A stretch of 64,000 nt of DNA from Leptothermofonsia sichuanensis E412. GTDB lineage: Bacteria > Cyanobacteriota > Cyanobacteriia > Leptolyngbyales > Leptolyngbyaceae. The notes beneath the pieces are model-generated. The model had not been told where the DNA came from. It was given only the letters and a program-made list of their open reading frames with translations, and made no database searches. Shown piece after piece: positions 44,990 to 53,972 of this stretch. Every line of letters begins with the position of its first letter. Within the stretch, counting starts at the first letter, position 1. The stretch spans positions 5,394,001-5,458,000 of the forward strand of contig NZ_CP072600.1 in NCBI RefSeq assembly GCF_019891175.1. The letters run 5' to 3'. Position numbers and translations under genes: made by a program.

Positions 44990-45018
44990 ACACAGCATGG
45001 ATTAAAAAAACAGAGCAG

Positions 45019-46203
45019 TTATCGACTGTGGCGGATGAGAAGCGCTATCCCTGCTGCCAGGATGGTGATGTTGGGAAGCCAGGCGGCAACTGGTGCTGAG
45101 AGAATCTCAAGCAGATAAAGCGTGTCACAAATTTGGGTAAACAAAAAATAAAACAGAATGATTAACAAGCCAATCAGAAAGCGGATAGCGCGGCGGCTTG
45201 TGCGTTGCGATCGAATCCCTAAGGCAGCTCCGACCAGACCAAAAACTGGACAGATAAACGGAAACGAAACTTTTTGATGCAGACGCAACCGCAACCGGGT
45301 CACTTCTCTCTGATTGCTGGTTTCCCCGACCGTATCCAGATATTTCCGAATATCTGCCATATTCATTTCAATCGGGTCGGTGGTTGCTCGTGCAATATCC
45401 AGAGGGGCACGGGGGAGTTGGAGTTGTTGCTGATCAAACTTCAGGATATTACGGTAGGAACCACTCTGGTCAACGACGTAGATGGTGCCGTTGAAAAAAT
45501 CCCAGGTCTTCTGATCAGCGTTCCAAACTGCCGTCTCTGCCATCACAATCTGATTTAACCCGACCTGGGAGAAGTCTAAAATGGTTAGCCCCTTCATCTG
45601 CCTGCCGTCAAACTCTCTGGCATAAAAAATTCTGGAAAGCCCCCTTTCTGTTTCACCGGATGGGAGTTGTTGTCTACCAAATTCCTGGTAAATAATATTC
45701 CGTTCACGAAATCGGGCCTCTCTGCCTTTCAATGCTCGATCCAGTGTTTGGGTCGCCTGACGGTTGGCAGCAGGCACAACGGCTTCGTTGAAGACAAAGG
45801 TAATCCCTGTAATCAGCAGACTTAATGCCAGGGCAGGCACTACTAAACGCCAGATACTGACGCCACAACTGCGGAGAGCAATCAATTCACTATTGCCAGA
45901 GAGTTGATCATAAACGAACAGAAAGGCTATCAGCAGAGAAATTGGAAACGAAAAGCTGATGAAGTAAGGCAGCTTTAACAGCAGCACTTGCAGTGCAATG
46001 GTGGGTGGCAGTCCGGCATCTGCGATTTTGCGAGACAGATCAAATAACACCCCGATCGCAACCCCAATTGACGAGAATGCCCCCACACAAAACAGGAAGG
46101 GTGCCAACAATTCGCTAACGATGTAGCGATCCATAATGGGTATGCCCAGCCAGCCCAGTGGATTGCCAGGGAACTTGCGGAGAGGGGAGTAAGTAGAGGA
46201 CAT
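45019..46203 (-). CDS. LptF/LptG family permease
   Basis: 394 residues from ATG 46203 (MSSTYSPLRKFPGNPLGWLG); ATG 46134 (MDRYIVSELLAPFLFCVGAF) is a good alternative that matches homologues. The frame is open to 46320, but that part is low-complexity repeat text. Three N-terminal helices with the YjgP/YjgQ signature (PYFISFSFPISLLIAFLFVY, GNSELIALRSCGVS) precede a periplasmic beta-jellyroll domain, and three helices close the protein. With LptB it extracts LPS from the plasma membrane towards the LptA bridge. Many cyanobacteria have one LptF/G-type protein. It is the last gene of the lpt row. Confidence 0.88.
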   Translation of the reverse strand: MSSTYSPLRKFPGNPLGWLGIPIMDRYIVSELLAPFLFCVGAFSSIGVAIGVLFDLSRKIADAGLPPTIALQVLLLKLPYFISFSFPISLLIAFLFVYDQLSGNSELIALRSCGVSIWRLVVPALALSLLITGITFVFNEAVVPAANRQATQTLDRALKGREARFRERNIIYQEFGRQQLPSGETERGLSRIFYAREFDGRQMKGLTILDFSQVGLNQIVMAETAVWNADQKTWDFFNGTIYVVDQSGSYRNILKFDQQQLQLPRAPLDIARATTDPIEMNMADIRKYLDTVGETSNQREVTRLRLRLHQKVSFPFICPVFGLVGAALGIRSQRTSRRAIRFLIGLLIILFYFLFTQICDTLYLLEILSAPVAAWLPNITILAAGIALLIRHSR

Positions 46204-46338
46204 GGAGGAAAGAGGTGAGGGATGAGGGGTGAGGGGGGAAAGAGCGATGGCTGTACGAGTGGATGGGAATTCTATCCTCCCATCTCTCCATTTCCCCACC
46301 TCTCTGCCCCCAAAAACCACACTTGACAGACCACCGGG

Positions 46339-47067
46339 TTATGGCTGAAAGTTGTCGCCCAAATAATACTGCCTGACCAGGGGATTGCTGTAAAGTTCTT
46401 CGGCACTACCGGATGCCAGAATTTGACCATCGCGCATAATGTATGCCCGGTCGGTAATCGCCAGGGTTTCACGAACGTTGTGATCCGTAATCAGAATGCC
46501 CATCTGGCGATCGCGTAAACGGGCAATAATCTGCTGAATCTCGGCAACCGCAATTGGATCGACCCCAGCAAAGGGTTCATCCAATAACAAAAACTTAGGA
46601 CCATCGCGCCCGCTGGCCAGCGCTCTTGCCAGTTCTGTCCGTCGCCGTTCACCGCCTGAAACCCTGACCGCTAATGTATTGGCTACTTTATTCAGATGGA
46701 ACTCATCTAACAGATAAGACAGACGCTTTCTGCGTTCGTGGGAGGGAATATTTGTCTGCTCCATGATGAGGAGAATATTCTCACGGACACTGAGATGGCG
46801 AAAAATACTGGCTTCCTGAGCCAGATAGCCAATTCCCAATCGTGCCCGTTTATGAATGGGCATCGATGTAATTTCCAGGTCATTTAGCCAGACCCGTCCG
46901 TGATCTGGTTTTTCAAGTCCGGTCGCAATGTAAAACGTGGTTGTTTTGCCTGCACCGTTGGGACCCAGTAGCCCAACCACCTCTCCACGAGCGACGGAAA
47001 GGCTGACCCGGCTGACAATGGCACGTTGACCGTAGGACTTATGAACATTCTCAAGGGCAATTTTCAA
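46339..47067 (-). CDS. lptB: LPS export ABC transporter ATPase LptB
   Basis: 242 residues. Walker A is [19 protein letters not shown], the Q-loop region is [20 protein letters not shown], the signature is [17 protein letters not shown], and Walker B is [20 protein letters not shown] with the switch His in [12 protein letters not shown]. These are the diagnostic LptB sequences. It powers the LptF/G permease encoded 135 bp downstream. lptA lies 55 bp upstream on the same strand. Confidence 0.96.
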   Translation of the reverse strand: MKIALENVHKSYGQRAIVSRVSLSVARGEVVGLLGPNGAGKTTTFYIATGLEKPDHGRVWLNDLEITSMPIHKRARLGIGYLAQEASIFRHLSVRENILLIMEQTNIPSHERRKRLSYLLDEFHLNKVANTLAVRVSGGERRRTELARALASGRDGPKFLLLDEPFAGVDPIAVAEIQQIIARLRDRQMGILITDHNVRETLAITDRAYIMRDGQILASGSAEELYSNPLVRQYYLGDNFQP

Positions 47068-47122
47068 CCGTCCTCTCCTGCCTGTGCCACGCTACAAAGA
47101 GATCATCTTATCAGACTAAGGA

Positions 47123-47713
47123 TTAACGACCACCTGGCGGTAGAGGGGTTGCAGGTGAGGTCGTTTCCAGTCTCACATCTGGAGATAGGGTAGAAGCAGG
47201 GGGCGAAAATTCTGACTGGGTCCCAAAGGGAGAAAGTGTTGCCCCTGGTTGGGGTTGGGGTGGGTTTTCGTCTGGAACAAGGTAAATAGACTCCACCTGC
47301 TGGGGGGGGGCTGGCAGGGCAACAAAGCGCCCCTCATCAATCAGATAGGTGATGGTTTCGCCCCGCATACTGTTTCCCTCTTGCAAGACATAAACGTTGC
47401 CACTCAGCACAATTCGCCGTTCCCGGCTGAAGTACTGAGCTTGAGCAGCTGTCGCCTGAAGCTGGCGAGCCGGATAGTTAATTTGAACATTACCACGGGC
47501 AGTGACTACGCCAGTTTTAGCGTTCGCTTCCTGGACATCTGAGCGCAGCGTCATTGCCTGCCCCTGGGTTGTTTGGGCTTCAGCAGGCGTGCTACCAGAA
47601 AAAAAGTTGACCAGACAGTCCGGGCAAGAAGAAACTGCCAGCAGGAACAGTGCTGTAATCGCCAGCTTGAGCTGGTGACCTGAAAAATGAGAAGTTTCTG
47701 AAGAAGAGGTCAT
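47123..47713 (-). CDS. lptA: LptA/OstA-like periplasmic LPS transport protein
   Basis: 196 residues from ATG 47713. The signal segment LKLAITALFLLAVSS ends in a Cys-containing stretch. The OstA-like beta-jellyroll repeats follow: LRSDVQEANAKTGVVTARGN, VQINYPARQLQATAAQAQYF, SRERRIVLSGNVYVLQEGN, MRGETITYLIDEGRFVALP. A Pro/Ser-rich tail of about 50 residues ends the protein. It should bridge LPS across the periplasm. The frame is open upstream to 47785, but that part runs into a 69-bp MITE (47749-47817), so the shorter start is preferred. Confidence 0.88.
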   Translation of the reverse strand: MTSSSETSHFSGHQLKLAITALFLLAVSSCPDCLVNFFSGSTPAEAQTTQGQAMTLRSDVQEANAKTGVVTARGNVQINYPARQLQATAAQAQYFSRERRIVLSGNVYVLQEGNSMRGETITYLIDEGRFVALPAPPQQVESIYLVPDENPPQPQPGATLSPFGTQSEFSPPASTLSPDVRLETTSPATPLPPGGR

Positions 47714-47748
47714 GGAGCAGAGACTTGACAAGGAAGAAGGGGTTATTA

Positions 47749-47817
47749 AAAGCCTATCCGAAAGATCCCAACGGCCAAAATTCAAACCCAGACTGAGGAA
47801 GTTTTCGGACAGGCTTT
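47749..47817. repeat. 69-bp MITE, copy 2
   Basis: Same ends as 25254-25322 (AAAGCCTATCCGAAA ... TTTCGGACAGGCTTT), the same 69-bp length, flanked by TA. It sits 35 bp upstream of the lptA start codon, so it may change the lptA leader or promoter. Confidence 0.85.
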
Positions 47818-48088
47818 AAGTAGGGTTGAGATGAATCCTGGGGATAGTCTACTCAAATTTTAGTAGCGCACTAAGAAACTTTGTGTTCCTTCGTGCCTTT
47901 GTGGTGAAAAACTGTTGATAGCTAATGGGATGGTTCGGGGAATCAAACAGGTACCTGAATCTATCAGTGTATGACTGAAGCTGACTCTGTGAAGTTTCAC
48001 ACCATAGCATTTTGGAATCCAGTAACGGGATGTGCAATAATCTTCTGTTCACCGGTGTCTGGGGAGGATTCAGTGAATTTGACTGGAG
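47818..48088. other. Spacer between DUF309 and lptA with repeat fragments
   Basis: Holds the right half of an AGTGCA-type MITE (47862-47912, containing an uninterrupted CACTAAGAAAC) and most of a second GGTGTCTGG palindrome (48052-48103, which runs into the end of the DUF309 gene). No gene. The row of lpt genes may be split here into two transcripts. Confidence 0.5.
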
Positions 48089-48538
48089 TCAACGAGACAT
48101 TGAGTCAGGGGAGATTCTTTCCAGCCTTGGGAGAGCGATCGCCCCAGCTATAGTTTTCCTTCCATCATCAGTTTGATCCGTGCGATCGCCAGCCTGCTGA
48201 ACAATTTCAGATACCCGTTCAGGTCCAGTCTCCTGGAGAATATTGAGTATTCGGGCAGTGTCTGCCAGTAATTGATTCACATTAATGCCCCCATAATCCG
48301 GCTGGTAGCTGCTTAATCGGTTCATCCCCTCCCCCATCAATATGACCGCACCACGCCAGTTTTGATTCTCCAGATGGTAGAGTGCCACCGCAATTTGCAA
48401 AATTCCCTGATAGAATTTTTTGTCGGGTTCAGTCGCCTCCATCCATAGGGATTCGAAGGTGTCGTGACAGGCATAAAACTGGTGCTGGTTAAACTGAGCA
48501 ACACCCTGCCAGAATTCATCAGGTTGGGAGTCAGTCAT
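48089..48538 (-). CDS. DUF309 domain protein
   Basis: 149 residues, all-helical. The family motif is FNQHQFYACHDTFESLWMEA followed by KKFYQGILQIAVALYHLENQ and NWRGAVILMGEGMNRLSSY. The conserved His and Glu in YACHDTFE are typical of DUF309, whose function is unknown. I recall it next to lptA in other cyanobacteria, which may point to an envelope role. The last ~20 residues (after QQAGDRTDQT) overlap a dispersed palindrome and may be repeat-derived. Confidence 0.82.
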   Translation of the reverse strand: MTDSQPDEFWQGVAQFNQHQFYACHDTFESLWMEATEPDKKFYQGILQIAVALYHLENQNWRGAVILMGEGMNRLSSYQPDYGGINVNQLLADTARILNILQETGPERVSEIVQQAGDRTDQTDDGRKTIAGAIALPRLERISPDSMSR

Positions 48539-48552
48539 TCGTAAAAAATGGG

Positions 48553-49749
48553 TCAGAGGTGGAGGGAAGGAGGCAGAATATTCTCCAACTGAGGTTGTAA
48601 GGGTTGGTCAGATTTGATGCTGATCCCAGTTGTATTTTGAAGCAGAGCGGGGGCGTCTGTGCCTGACTGAGGCAACTGGGTATCTGTCCATAGAATCCAG
48701 AGGCTACCGGGTGGCAGGGTTTGTAAGCTGGCAGGGTTTTGGGTTAGCCAGATGAAAGATAGGGGAGGCAGATTCTCTACGGACTGGTCTTCCCCTGCCT
48801 GGACAGCCGCTAGAGTTTCCAAAACCGCCTGCGTCCCCTGAACAAACCCTGAGCCTGCTGTCCAGAGCCGGACACTCAAATGGTGCTGGTTCGCGTAGAA
48901 GGAAAGGGAGGCTGCCGTAATCACTGCCTGTTCAAAAGGGTCTGAAGGGGAGTCCGCCGCCACCCCACTCCGCCAGGGTGTGGCACTGTCCAGGCAAATG
49001 ACCAGTTCCTGTCCCCCTGTTAACACTTCCAATTCTCGGACCCGCAATTCTCCATAGCGGGCACTGGTTCGCCAGTGGACGAGGCGGATAGGGTCACCCC
49101 AACGATAGGGACGCAGGGAGCGGGTGATTCCTTCCGTAGCTGCCTGGTGACGGCGATCGCGACTGAATTGCAACCTGGACTCTCGGACCATTTTATCGAT
49201 TAAGGGGCAGCGGGTAAGGGGCAGAACAGTAGGATACACCACAGCTTTCACCGCTTCTGTTCGGCTCCGCCGACACCAGAATAGCCCCAGAGGAGCGGCT
49301 GTCCTTAACTGCACAGTCTGCCAGCGGTAGATGCCGCGTCGTTCGGTAGGCTGAAAGTAAATCCAGTAGTAGGATCCCTGGGGAGGAAGGCTTTCAACTG
49401 CGTGGACAACAGGCCTGCCGAGGACGTGGGGCAGCATATCCTGGAGCTGAATTAATGCTTTTGGGTGCTTTGTTGGGTTTTCTAACACAAGCTCGACTCT
49501 TAACTGGTCGCCCACACTGACTGGATGGATAGGCTTGCGGCGAACGAAAATGTTGCGTAGTATACGCTCAGGTAGAATAGCGGCGATCGCTAGAAGTGCA
49601 ATGCCAATTCCGCTCAACACATAGAGCCAGCCTGCTAAGGTATTGGTAGCAGCCACAAAGAAGAAGAAAGTCAGCCCAGCTAACAGCCAACCACTGTAAG
49701 CGGGGTTCACCCATCGGGTTTCCAGCCATTCGGCAATTTGTTGAGCCAT
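48553..49749 (-). CDS. DUF58 domain protein (vWA-like)
   Basis: 398 residues. Two adjacent N-terminal transmembrane helices (about 18-38 and 40-60) precede a beta-rich domain. The DUF58 signature lies at about 215-240: TEGITRSLRPYRWGDPIRLV then HWRTSARYGELRVREL. A vWA-like region follows (LVICLDSATPW). DUF58 proteins often partner MoxR ATPases, but none is adjacent here. It is 14 bp upstream of the DUF309 gene on the same strand and so probably cotranscribed. Confidence 0.88.
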   Translation of the reverse strand: MAQQIAEWLETRWVNPAYSGWLLAGLTFFFFVAATNTLAGWLYVLSGIGIALLAIAAILPERILRNIFVRRKPIHPVSVGDQLRVELVLENPTKHPKALIQLQDMLPHVLGRPVVHAVESLPPQGSYYWIYFQPTERRGIYRWQTVQLRTAAPLGLFWCRRSRTEAVKAVVYPTVLPLTRCPLIDKMVRESRLQFSRDRRHQAATEGITRSLRPYRWGDPIRLVHWRTSARYGELRVRELEVLTGGQELVICLDSATPWRSGVAADSPSDPFEQAVITAASLSFYANQHHLSVRLWTAGSGFVQGTQAVLETLAAVQAGEDQSVENLPPLSFIWLTQNPASLQTLPPGSLWILWTDTQLPQSGTDAPALLQNTTGISIKSDQPLQPQLENILPPSLHL

Positions 49750-50169
49750 GCTTATGGATTGTCAGGGTAGGTCAGTTGTCAGGGTAAGTCAGAAGTGGGT
49801 TTTCGTGAACAGCCTTGCCACAGGCAATTGCTCTAGCAATCCACAGACTTTGATATAGGGCTTCCTTTCCAGGTGAGGTATCTCTCATTGATTTAACACA
49901 AGGGTTTTAGAGCTATCCATTTACCTCACTGGACTCAAAAATGCTATGACAAGAATTCTAAAAATACAGCTCACTCTGGTTTGAGTCGATACAATTAGTG
50001 GATATTTTCTTAATGAAGAGTCGTCAAAAACCATTACTTTAATTTTTTAATAGCTTTAGAAGGATTCCCTGATCCTCCCACGCTAGTTTACCCAGAACCT
50101 CACCTGTTGAACGACTCGGCTCCAACCCATCTGTTTCTCTAACCAAAAAACTAACAAGTAGAGATACCT
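49750..50169. other. Spacer between divergent DUF58 and PilU-like genes
   Basis: No gene. Contains the second palindromic repeat copy (49856-49948). The AT-rich stretch at 49950-50070 probably carries the promoter of the pilus ATPase gene. Confidence 0.4.
49856..49948. repeat. Palindromic dispersed repeat, copy 2 (MITE-like)
   Basis: TAGGGCTTCCTTTCCAGGTG through TTACCTCACTGGACTC and AAAAATGCTATGA; homologous along its length to 10051-10143. The ends are imperfect inverted repeats (TCCAGGTGAGGTA against TCCAGTGAGGTAA). Confidence 0.6.
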
Positions 50170-51375
50170 ATGAACGGTTCTTCATCCCGATCCCACGATC
50201 ATTCGCCGGTACCCCCTCCTCCCCCCGTGCCTATTTCTGCGCATGGGCATCAGGTTGAAGCACCCTCAGTCAGTACCATTGAGCAAATGGTCAGGGATGC
50301 CCATTCAAGGCAAGCATCTGACATTCACATTCGGGTCGGAGAACCTCCCAGGTTCCGAATTCGCGGCCAGATGATGCAGCCCAGAGATCAGGCCACAGTA
50401 ACGCCTGAGATCTTTGAGCAATATCTGTCCGAAATCCTTACCCCTGCCCAGATAGAGCGCTTTAAGCAGGATAAGGAACTGGATACGGCTATTTTTTATC
50501 CAGGGTTCCTGCGCTGCCGGGTCAATGTCTTCGAGACGTTGCGCGGTGGGGCGATCGTACTCCGTTTGATTTCCCTGGATGTGCCAACCATTGATGGTCT
50601 GGGGTTGCCGCCTGTCCTGAAGCACCTGGCAACTCAGCCGCAGGGTTTGATTCTGGTCACGGGACCGACGGGTTCTGGTAAATCTACAACGATCGCTGCC
50701 ATGATCCGGCATATGAACGAAACCCAGACCCGGCACATTGTTTCCATTGAGGACCCGATTGAGTATGTGCACATCTCCCATCGCTGTTTGATCAGCCAGC
50801 GGGAAGTGGGGTTGCATACCCATGAGTTTCACAGTGCGCTGCGGTCTGTTCTGCGGGAAGACCCGGATGTGATTTTGATTGGGGAAATGCGCGATCGGAT
50901 TACGGTTGATACCGCTCTCAAAGCTGCCCAAACAGGTCACCTGGTTCTGGGAACTCTGCACACCCGCAATGCGATTAACGCAGTCAGCCGTTTGCTCAAC
51001 ATTTACAATCCCGATGAGCAACCAGCGATGCGGGTACAGATTACTGAATCGTTGATTTCAGTCATCGCCCAAGTGTTGATTCCAACAACCGATGGTCGCC
51101 GTACTGCCGCTCACGAAATTCTGATCAATACTCCGGCAATGGCAGACTACCTGTTGAAGGGTGAAGAGGGAGAAGCCTTCCATCTGATGGAAACCGATAC
51201 CAACGAAGGCATGCAGGTGCTCAACCAGGCACTCTGCGACCTGGTATTGCTGGGCAAGATCAGTCCAGACGATGCCGTCCGCGCCTCCACGGATGCAGGC
51301 GACCTGCGCCGCCGCGTCAGAAACGAAGGCTTTGACCCCTCTCGCAATGCTGGTCGGGATTTCTCCCACGCCTGA
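50170..51375 (+). CDS. Type IV pilus retraction ATPase, PilT/PilU family
   Basis: 401 residues of the secretion-ATPase superfamily. A Pro-rich N-terminus precedes the PAS-like N domain (ASDIHIRVGEPPRFRIRG). The ATPase core has Walker A LVTGPTGSGKSTTIAAMI, the Asp box SIEDPIEYVH, Walker B DPDVILIGEMRD and the His box AAQTGHLVLGTLHT. Where canonical PilT has AIRNLIREGK, this protein has AMADYLLKGEE, and its end (GMQVLNQALCDLVLLGKISP, DAGDLRRRV) resembles PilU. It is therefore more likely an accessory retraction ATPase (PilU or PilT2 type) than the main PilT. Single gene. Confidence 0.9.
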   Translation: MNGSSSRSHDHSPVPPPPPVPISAHGHQVEAPSVSTIEQMVRDAHSRQASDIHIRVGEPPRFRIRGQMMQPRDQATVTPEIFEQYLSEILTPAQIERFKQDKELDTAIFYPGFLRCRVNVFETLRGGAIVLRLISLDVPTIDGLGLPPVLKHLATQPQGLILVTGPTGSGKSTTIAAMIRHMNETQTRHIVSIEDPIEYVHISHRCLISQREVGLHTHEFHSALRSVLREDPDVILIGEMRDRITVDTALKAAQTGHLVLGTLHTRNAINAVSRLLNIYNPDEQPAMRVQITESLISVIAQVLIPTTDGRRTAAHEILINTPAMADYLLKGEEGEAFHLMETDTNEGMQVLNQALCDLVLLGKISPDDAVRASTDAGDLRRRVRNEGFDPSRNAGRDFSHA

Positions 51376-51479
51376 AGTTAAAGTAGGGAGCAGGTAACAG
51401 GGGGGCAGGGAGAAGAAGAGACTAACCCACGGCTCCCTGCTATAGCGTTTCTTAATCGAGTGAGATATGGGAGTGTGAG

Positions 51480-51533
51480 GCACAGTGGGGTGCTCCGTAC
51501 CTCACTGTGCTACACCCTTAAAAAGGGCTACAC
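51480..51533. repeat. Hairpin between convergent pilus ATPase and typA
   Basis: GCACAGTGGGGT pairs with ACCTCACTGTGC (one mismatch), followed by a small CCCTT/AAGGG stem. No T-run follows, so it is not a classic intrinsic terminator, but it lies between two convergent genes. Confidence 0.45.
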
Positions 51534-51569
51534 CTGTCTCCTGTCACCTAACCCTCTACTACCAGAGTA

Positions 51570-53366
51570 TTAGCGCTTTGCCAGTTTCTTCTCTTTTGCC
51601 ACCTTACGCAGGCGGATAGATTTGGGTGTAACTTCTACCAGTTCGTCGGGACCGATGTACTCCAGGGCACGTTCCAGACTCATATCCACGGGGGCCTGGA
51701 GTTGAACCAGTTCTTCCCCGCTGGATGCCCGGTGGTTGGTTAACTGCTTGGTTTTACAAATATTCAACTCCAGATCCTGGGGGCGATTGTGTTCACCCAC
51801 AATCATGCCCTTGTAGACCTTCACCCCAGGGGTGATAAAGAATACACCCCGGTCTTCCGCATTTTTCAGGGCATAGAAGGTCGCAGTTCCTTCTTCAAAG
51901 GCAATTAACACTCCGTTCCGACGGGCATCAATTTCTCCACTGATGGGGCGATAGTCCAGAAAACTGTGGTTCATAATGCCATTGCCACGGGTCAATCGCA
52001 TGAACTCACCCCGAAAGCCAATCAATCCCCGTGCTGGAATCACAAATTCTAATTGGGTACGGCCATTAGCGCTAACCTGCATATCCTGCATTTCGCCTTT
52101 GCGCTGCCCCAGGCGCTCCATGCAGCTACCGACCGCCTCTTCAGGTACATCCAGAACCAGGGTTTCGTAAGGTTCACAGGGTTGCCCATTGACCTCCCGA
52201 TAGATCACCTGAGGCTGGGAAACCTGGAACTCGTAACCTTCTCGCCGCATGGTTTCAATCAAAATGCCCAGGTGAAGCTCACCCCGACCAGAAACCAGAA
52301 ACTTGTCAGGGGAGTCCGTTTCTTCCACACGCAGGGCGACGTTAGTTTCTAACTCGCGCATCAGGCGATCGCGCACCTGACGGGAAGTAACCAGTTTTCC
52401 TTCCTGCCCGGCAAAGGGGGAATCGTTGACAGAGAAGGTCATTTGCAGGGTGGGTTCATCAACCTTAATCAGAGGCAATGCCTGGGGATCATTGGGGTCC
52501 GTAATCGTCTCACCAATGTTGGCATCGGCAAAACCAGCGACTGCAACAATATTGCCTGCCGACGCAGATTCAATATCAACCCGCTTCAACCCTTCAAAGC
52601 CCATGAGTTTGGTGATCTTGGCTTTCACAATTGCCCCACTCTCAGTCACCAGGGCTGCCTGTTGCCCCATCTGAATGGTGCCGTTGTGAATTTTGCCAAT
52701 CACAATCCGACCCAGGTAGTCGGAGTAGTCCAGGGTAGTCACCTGCAACTGGAGGGGTTTGGTAGCGTCGCCAATTGGGGGGGGGACGTGATGCAGAAAT
52801 GCCTCAAACAGGGGCTTCATATCCACGGGTTCATCATCCAGGTGTTCGATCGCAAACCCTGCCAGCCCGGAGGCAAACAGGTAGGGAAACTCGCACTGGT
52901 CATCATCGGCTCCCAGTTCAAGGAACAGATCCAGTACCTTGTCGATGGCTCCGTGGGGGTCTGCCTGGGGGCGATCAATCTTGTTGACCAGCACAATGGG
53001 ACGGAGTCCTTTTTCCAATGCCTTCTTGAGGACAAAGCGGGTCTGCGGCATTGGACCTTCGTTGGCATCGACAATCAGCAGACAACCATCTACCATGCCA
53101 AGCACGCGCTCGACTTCGCCACCAAAGTCGGCGTGACCGGGGGTATCTACAATATTGATCAGCGTATCCTTATAGCGGACCGCCGTATTCTTAGAGAGAA
53201 TCGTAATGCCCCGCTCCCGTTCCAGGTCATTGGAGTCCATGACGCAATCCGGCACCTCTTCTCCTTCACGAAAAGTGCCTGCCTGCTTGAGTAATGCGTC
53301 TACAAGAGTTGTTTTACCGTGGTCAACGTGAGCAATGATAGCAACATTACGGATGGGAAGAGTCAT
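51570..53366 (-). CDS. typA: GTP-binding protein TypA/BipA
   Basis: 598 residues, an EF-G-like ribosome-binding translational GTPase involved in stress adaptation and ribosome assembly. G1 is [16 protein letters not shown]2 RERGITI, G3 [16 protein letters not shown]4 [12 protein letters not shown]-like domains III and V follow ([20 protein letters not shown]), then the TypA-specific C-terminal domain with [20 protein letters not shown] and [19 protein letters not shown] lies upstream of the ATG. Length and motifs are standard. Confidence 0.97.
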   Translation of the reverse strand: MTLPIRNVAIIAHVDHGKTTLVDALLKQAGTFREGEEVPDCVMDSNDLERERGITILSKNTAVRYKDTLINIVDTPGHADFGGEVERVLGMVDGCLLIVDANEGPMPQTRFVLKKALEKGLRPIVLVNKIDRPQADPHGAIDKVLDLFLELGADDDQCEFPYLFASGLAGFAIEHLDDEPVDMKPLFEAFLHHVPPPIGDATKPLQLQVTTLDYSDYLGRIVIGKIHNGTIQMGQQAALVTESGAIVKAKITKLMGFEGLKRVDIESASAGNIVAVAGFADANIGETITDPNDPQALPLIKVDEPTLQMTFSVNDSPFAGQEGKLVTSRQVRDRLMRELETNVALRVEETDSPDKFLVSGRGELHLGILIETMRREGYEFQVSQPQVIYREVNGQPCEPYETLVLDVPEEAVGSCMERLGQRKGEMQDMQVSANGRTQLEFVIPARGLIGFRGEFMRLTRGNGIMNHSFLDYRPISGEIDARRNGVLIAFEEGTATFYALKNAEDRGVFFITPGVKVYKGMIVGEHNRPQDLELNICKTKQLTNHRASSGEELVQLQAPVDMSLERALEYIGPDELVEVTPKSIRLRKVAKEKKLAKR

Positions 53367-53972
53367 AGAAAAATCACCTGCAAAAGGTCAGGGCGTTCAG
53401 GATGGATCGAATGGGGTGAAAGCAGACAGGGGCAGAAACCGCTTCTTAAGAAAGTTTTCTCAAAATCTGATTACAAATTCTGGTAAAGAAGCCTTAACGA
53501 TTCTAACGTGTTTGTTTACCGATCTGGGGTGCAGGAAACCAACTTCTGAATTTTCTCTGTCAGCAGGTTCCAGGAGGTCTTCGCTGTCTACCCAACCGAG
53601 GTGATGGGTGCATTTGCCCACCGCCAAGCATCGGCGAGGAGAAAGGGGGGCAGGTCCGCCTGTTCATGCACGAGGACGAACAGATCGCTACAGGATCCGA
53701 GTTGTATTTCAAAGTCGGGGCAATGAAACCACTCAAACCTATGCGATCGCCTGGTGGACGATGCCCGTGCCATCAAAGTAGGTTAAGAAGGGGATCGCAC
53801 GGATTTCGCGGTAACTGAGGGGTAAAGAAGGGGAGAAGGGCGATCGGGATTTTAGCCAGACCCAGTGGTTTTCCTTGTGGTGCTTTTACGGAAGCCTTTG
53901 TGAATCTGGGCTAGAATCTGGGCAACCTTTTTAAGGGTGAACCATTCAAACAGGACAGAAAAGGTCAGACCC
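53367..53972. other. Spacer upstream of the three-gene cassette, with a decayed gene
   Basis: 606 bp between divergent typA and the cassette. About 53585-53825 on the minus strand reads as broken coding sequence (see the pseudogene entry). The last ~150 bp (53820-53972) should contain the cassette promoter. I see no obvious operator. Confidence 0.4.
53585..53825 (-). pseudogene. Short frameshifted coding remnant, family unknown
   Basis: On the minus strand one frame gives YREIRAIPFLTYFDGTGIVH before a stop. The adjacent frame then continues FEWFHCPDFEIQLGSCSDLF and VLVHEQADLPPFLLADAWRW over 62 codons. The protein-like composition in two consecutive frames suggests a former gene broken by a frameshift near 53740. 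I do not recognise the family. Confidence 0.3.

Larger units (their letters stand above)
44687..45018. other. Repeat-filled spacer between convergent icd and lptF/G
   Basis: Three different repeats sit back to back here: a GGTGTCTGG palindrome (44729-44779), an AGTGCA MITE (44787-44905) and the 34-bp GTATGGGATTAGCGC repeat (44956-44989). No gene. Confidence 0.7.
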
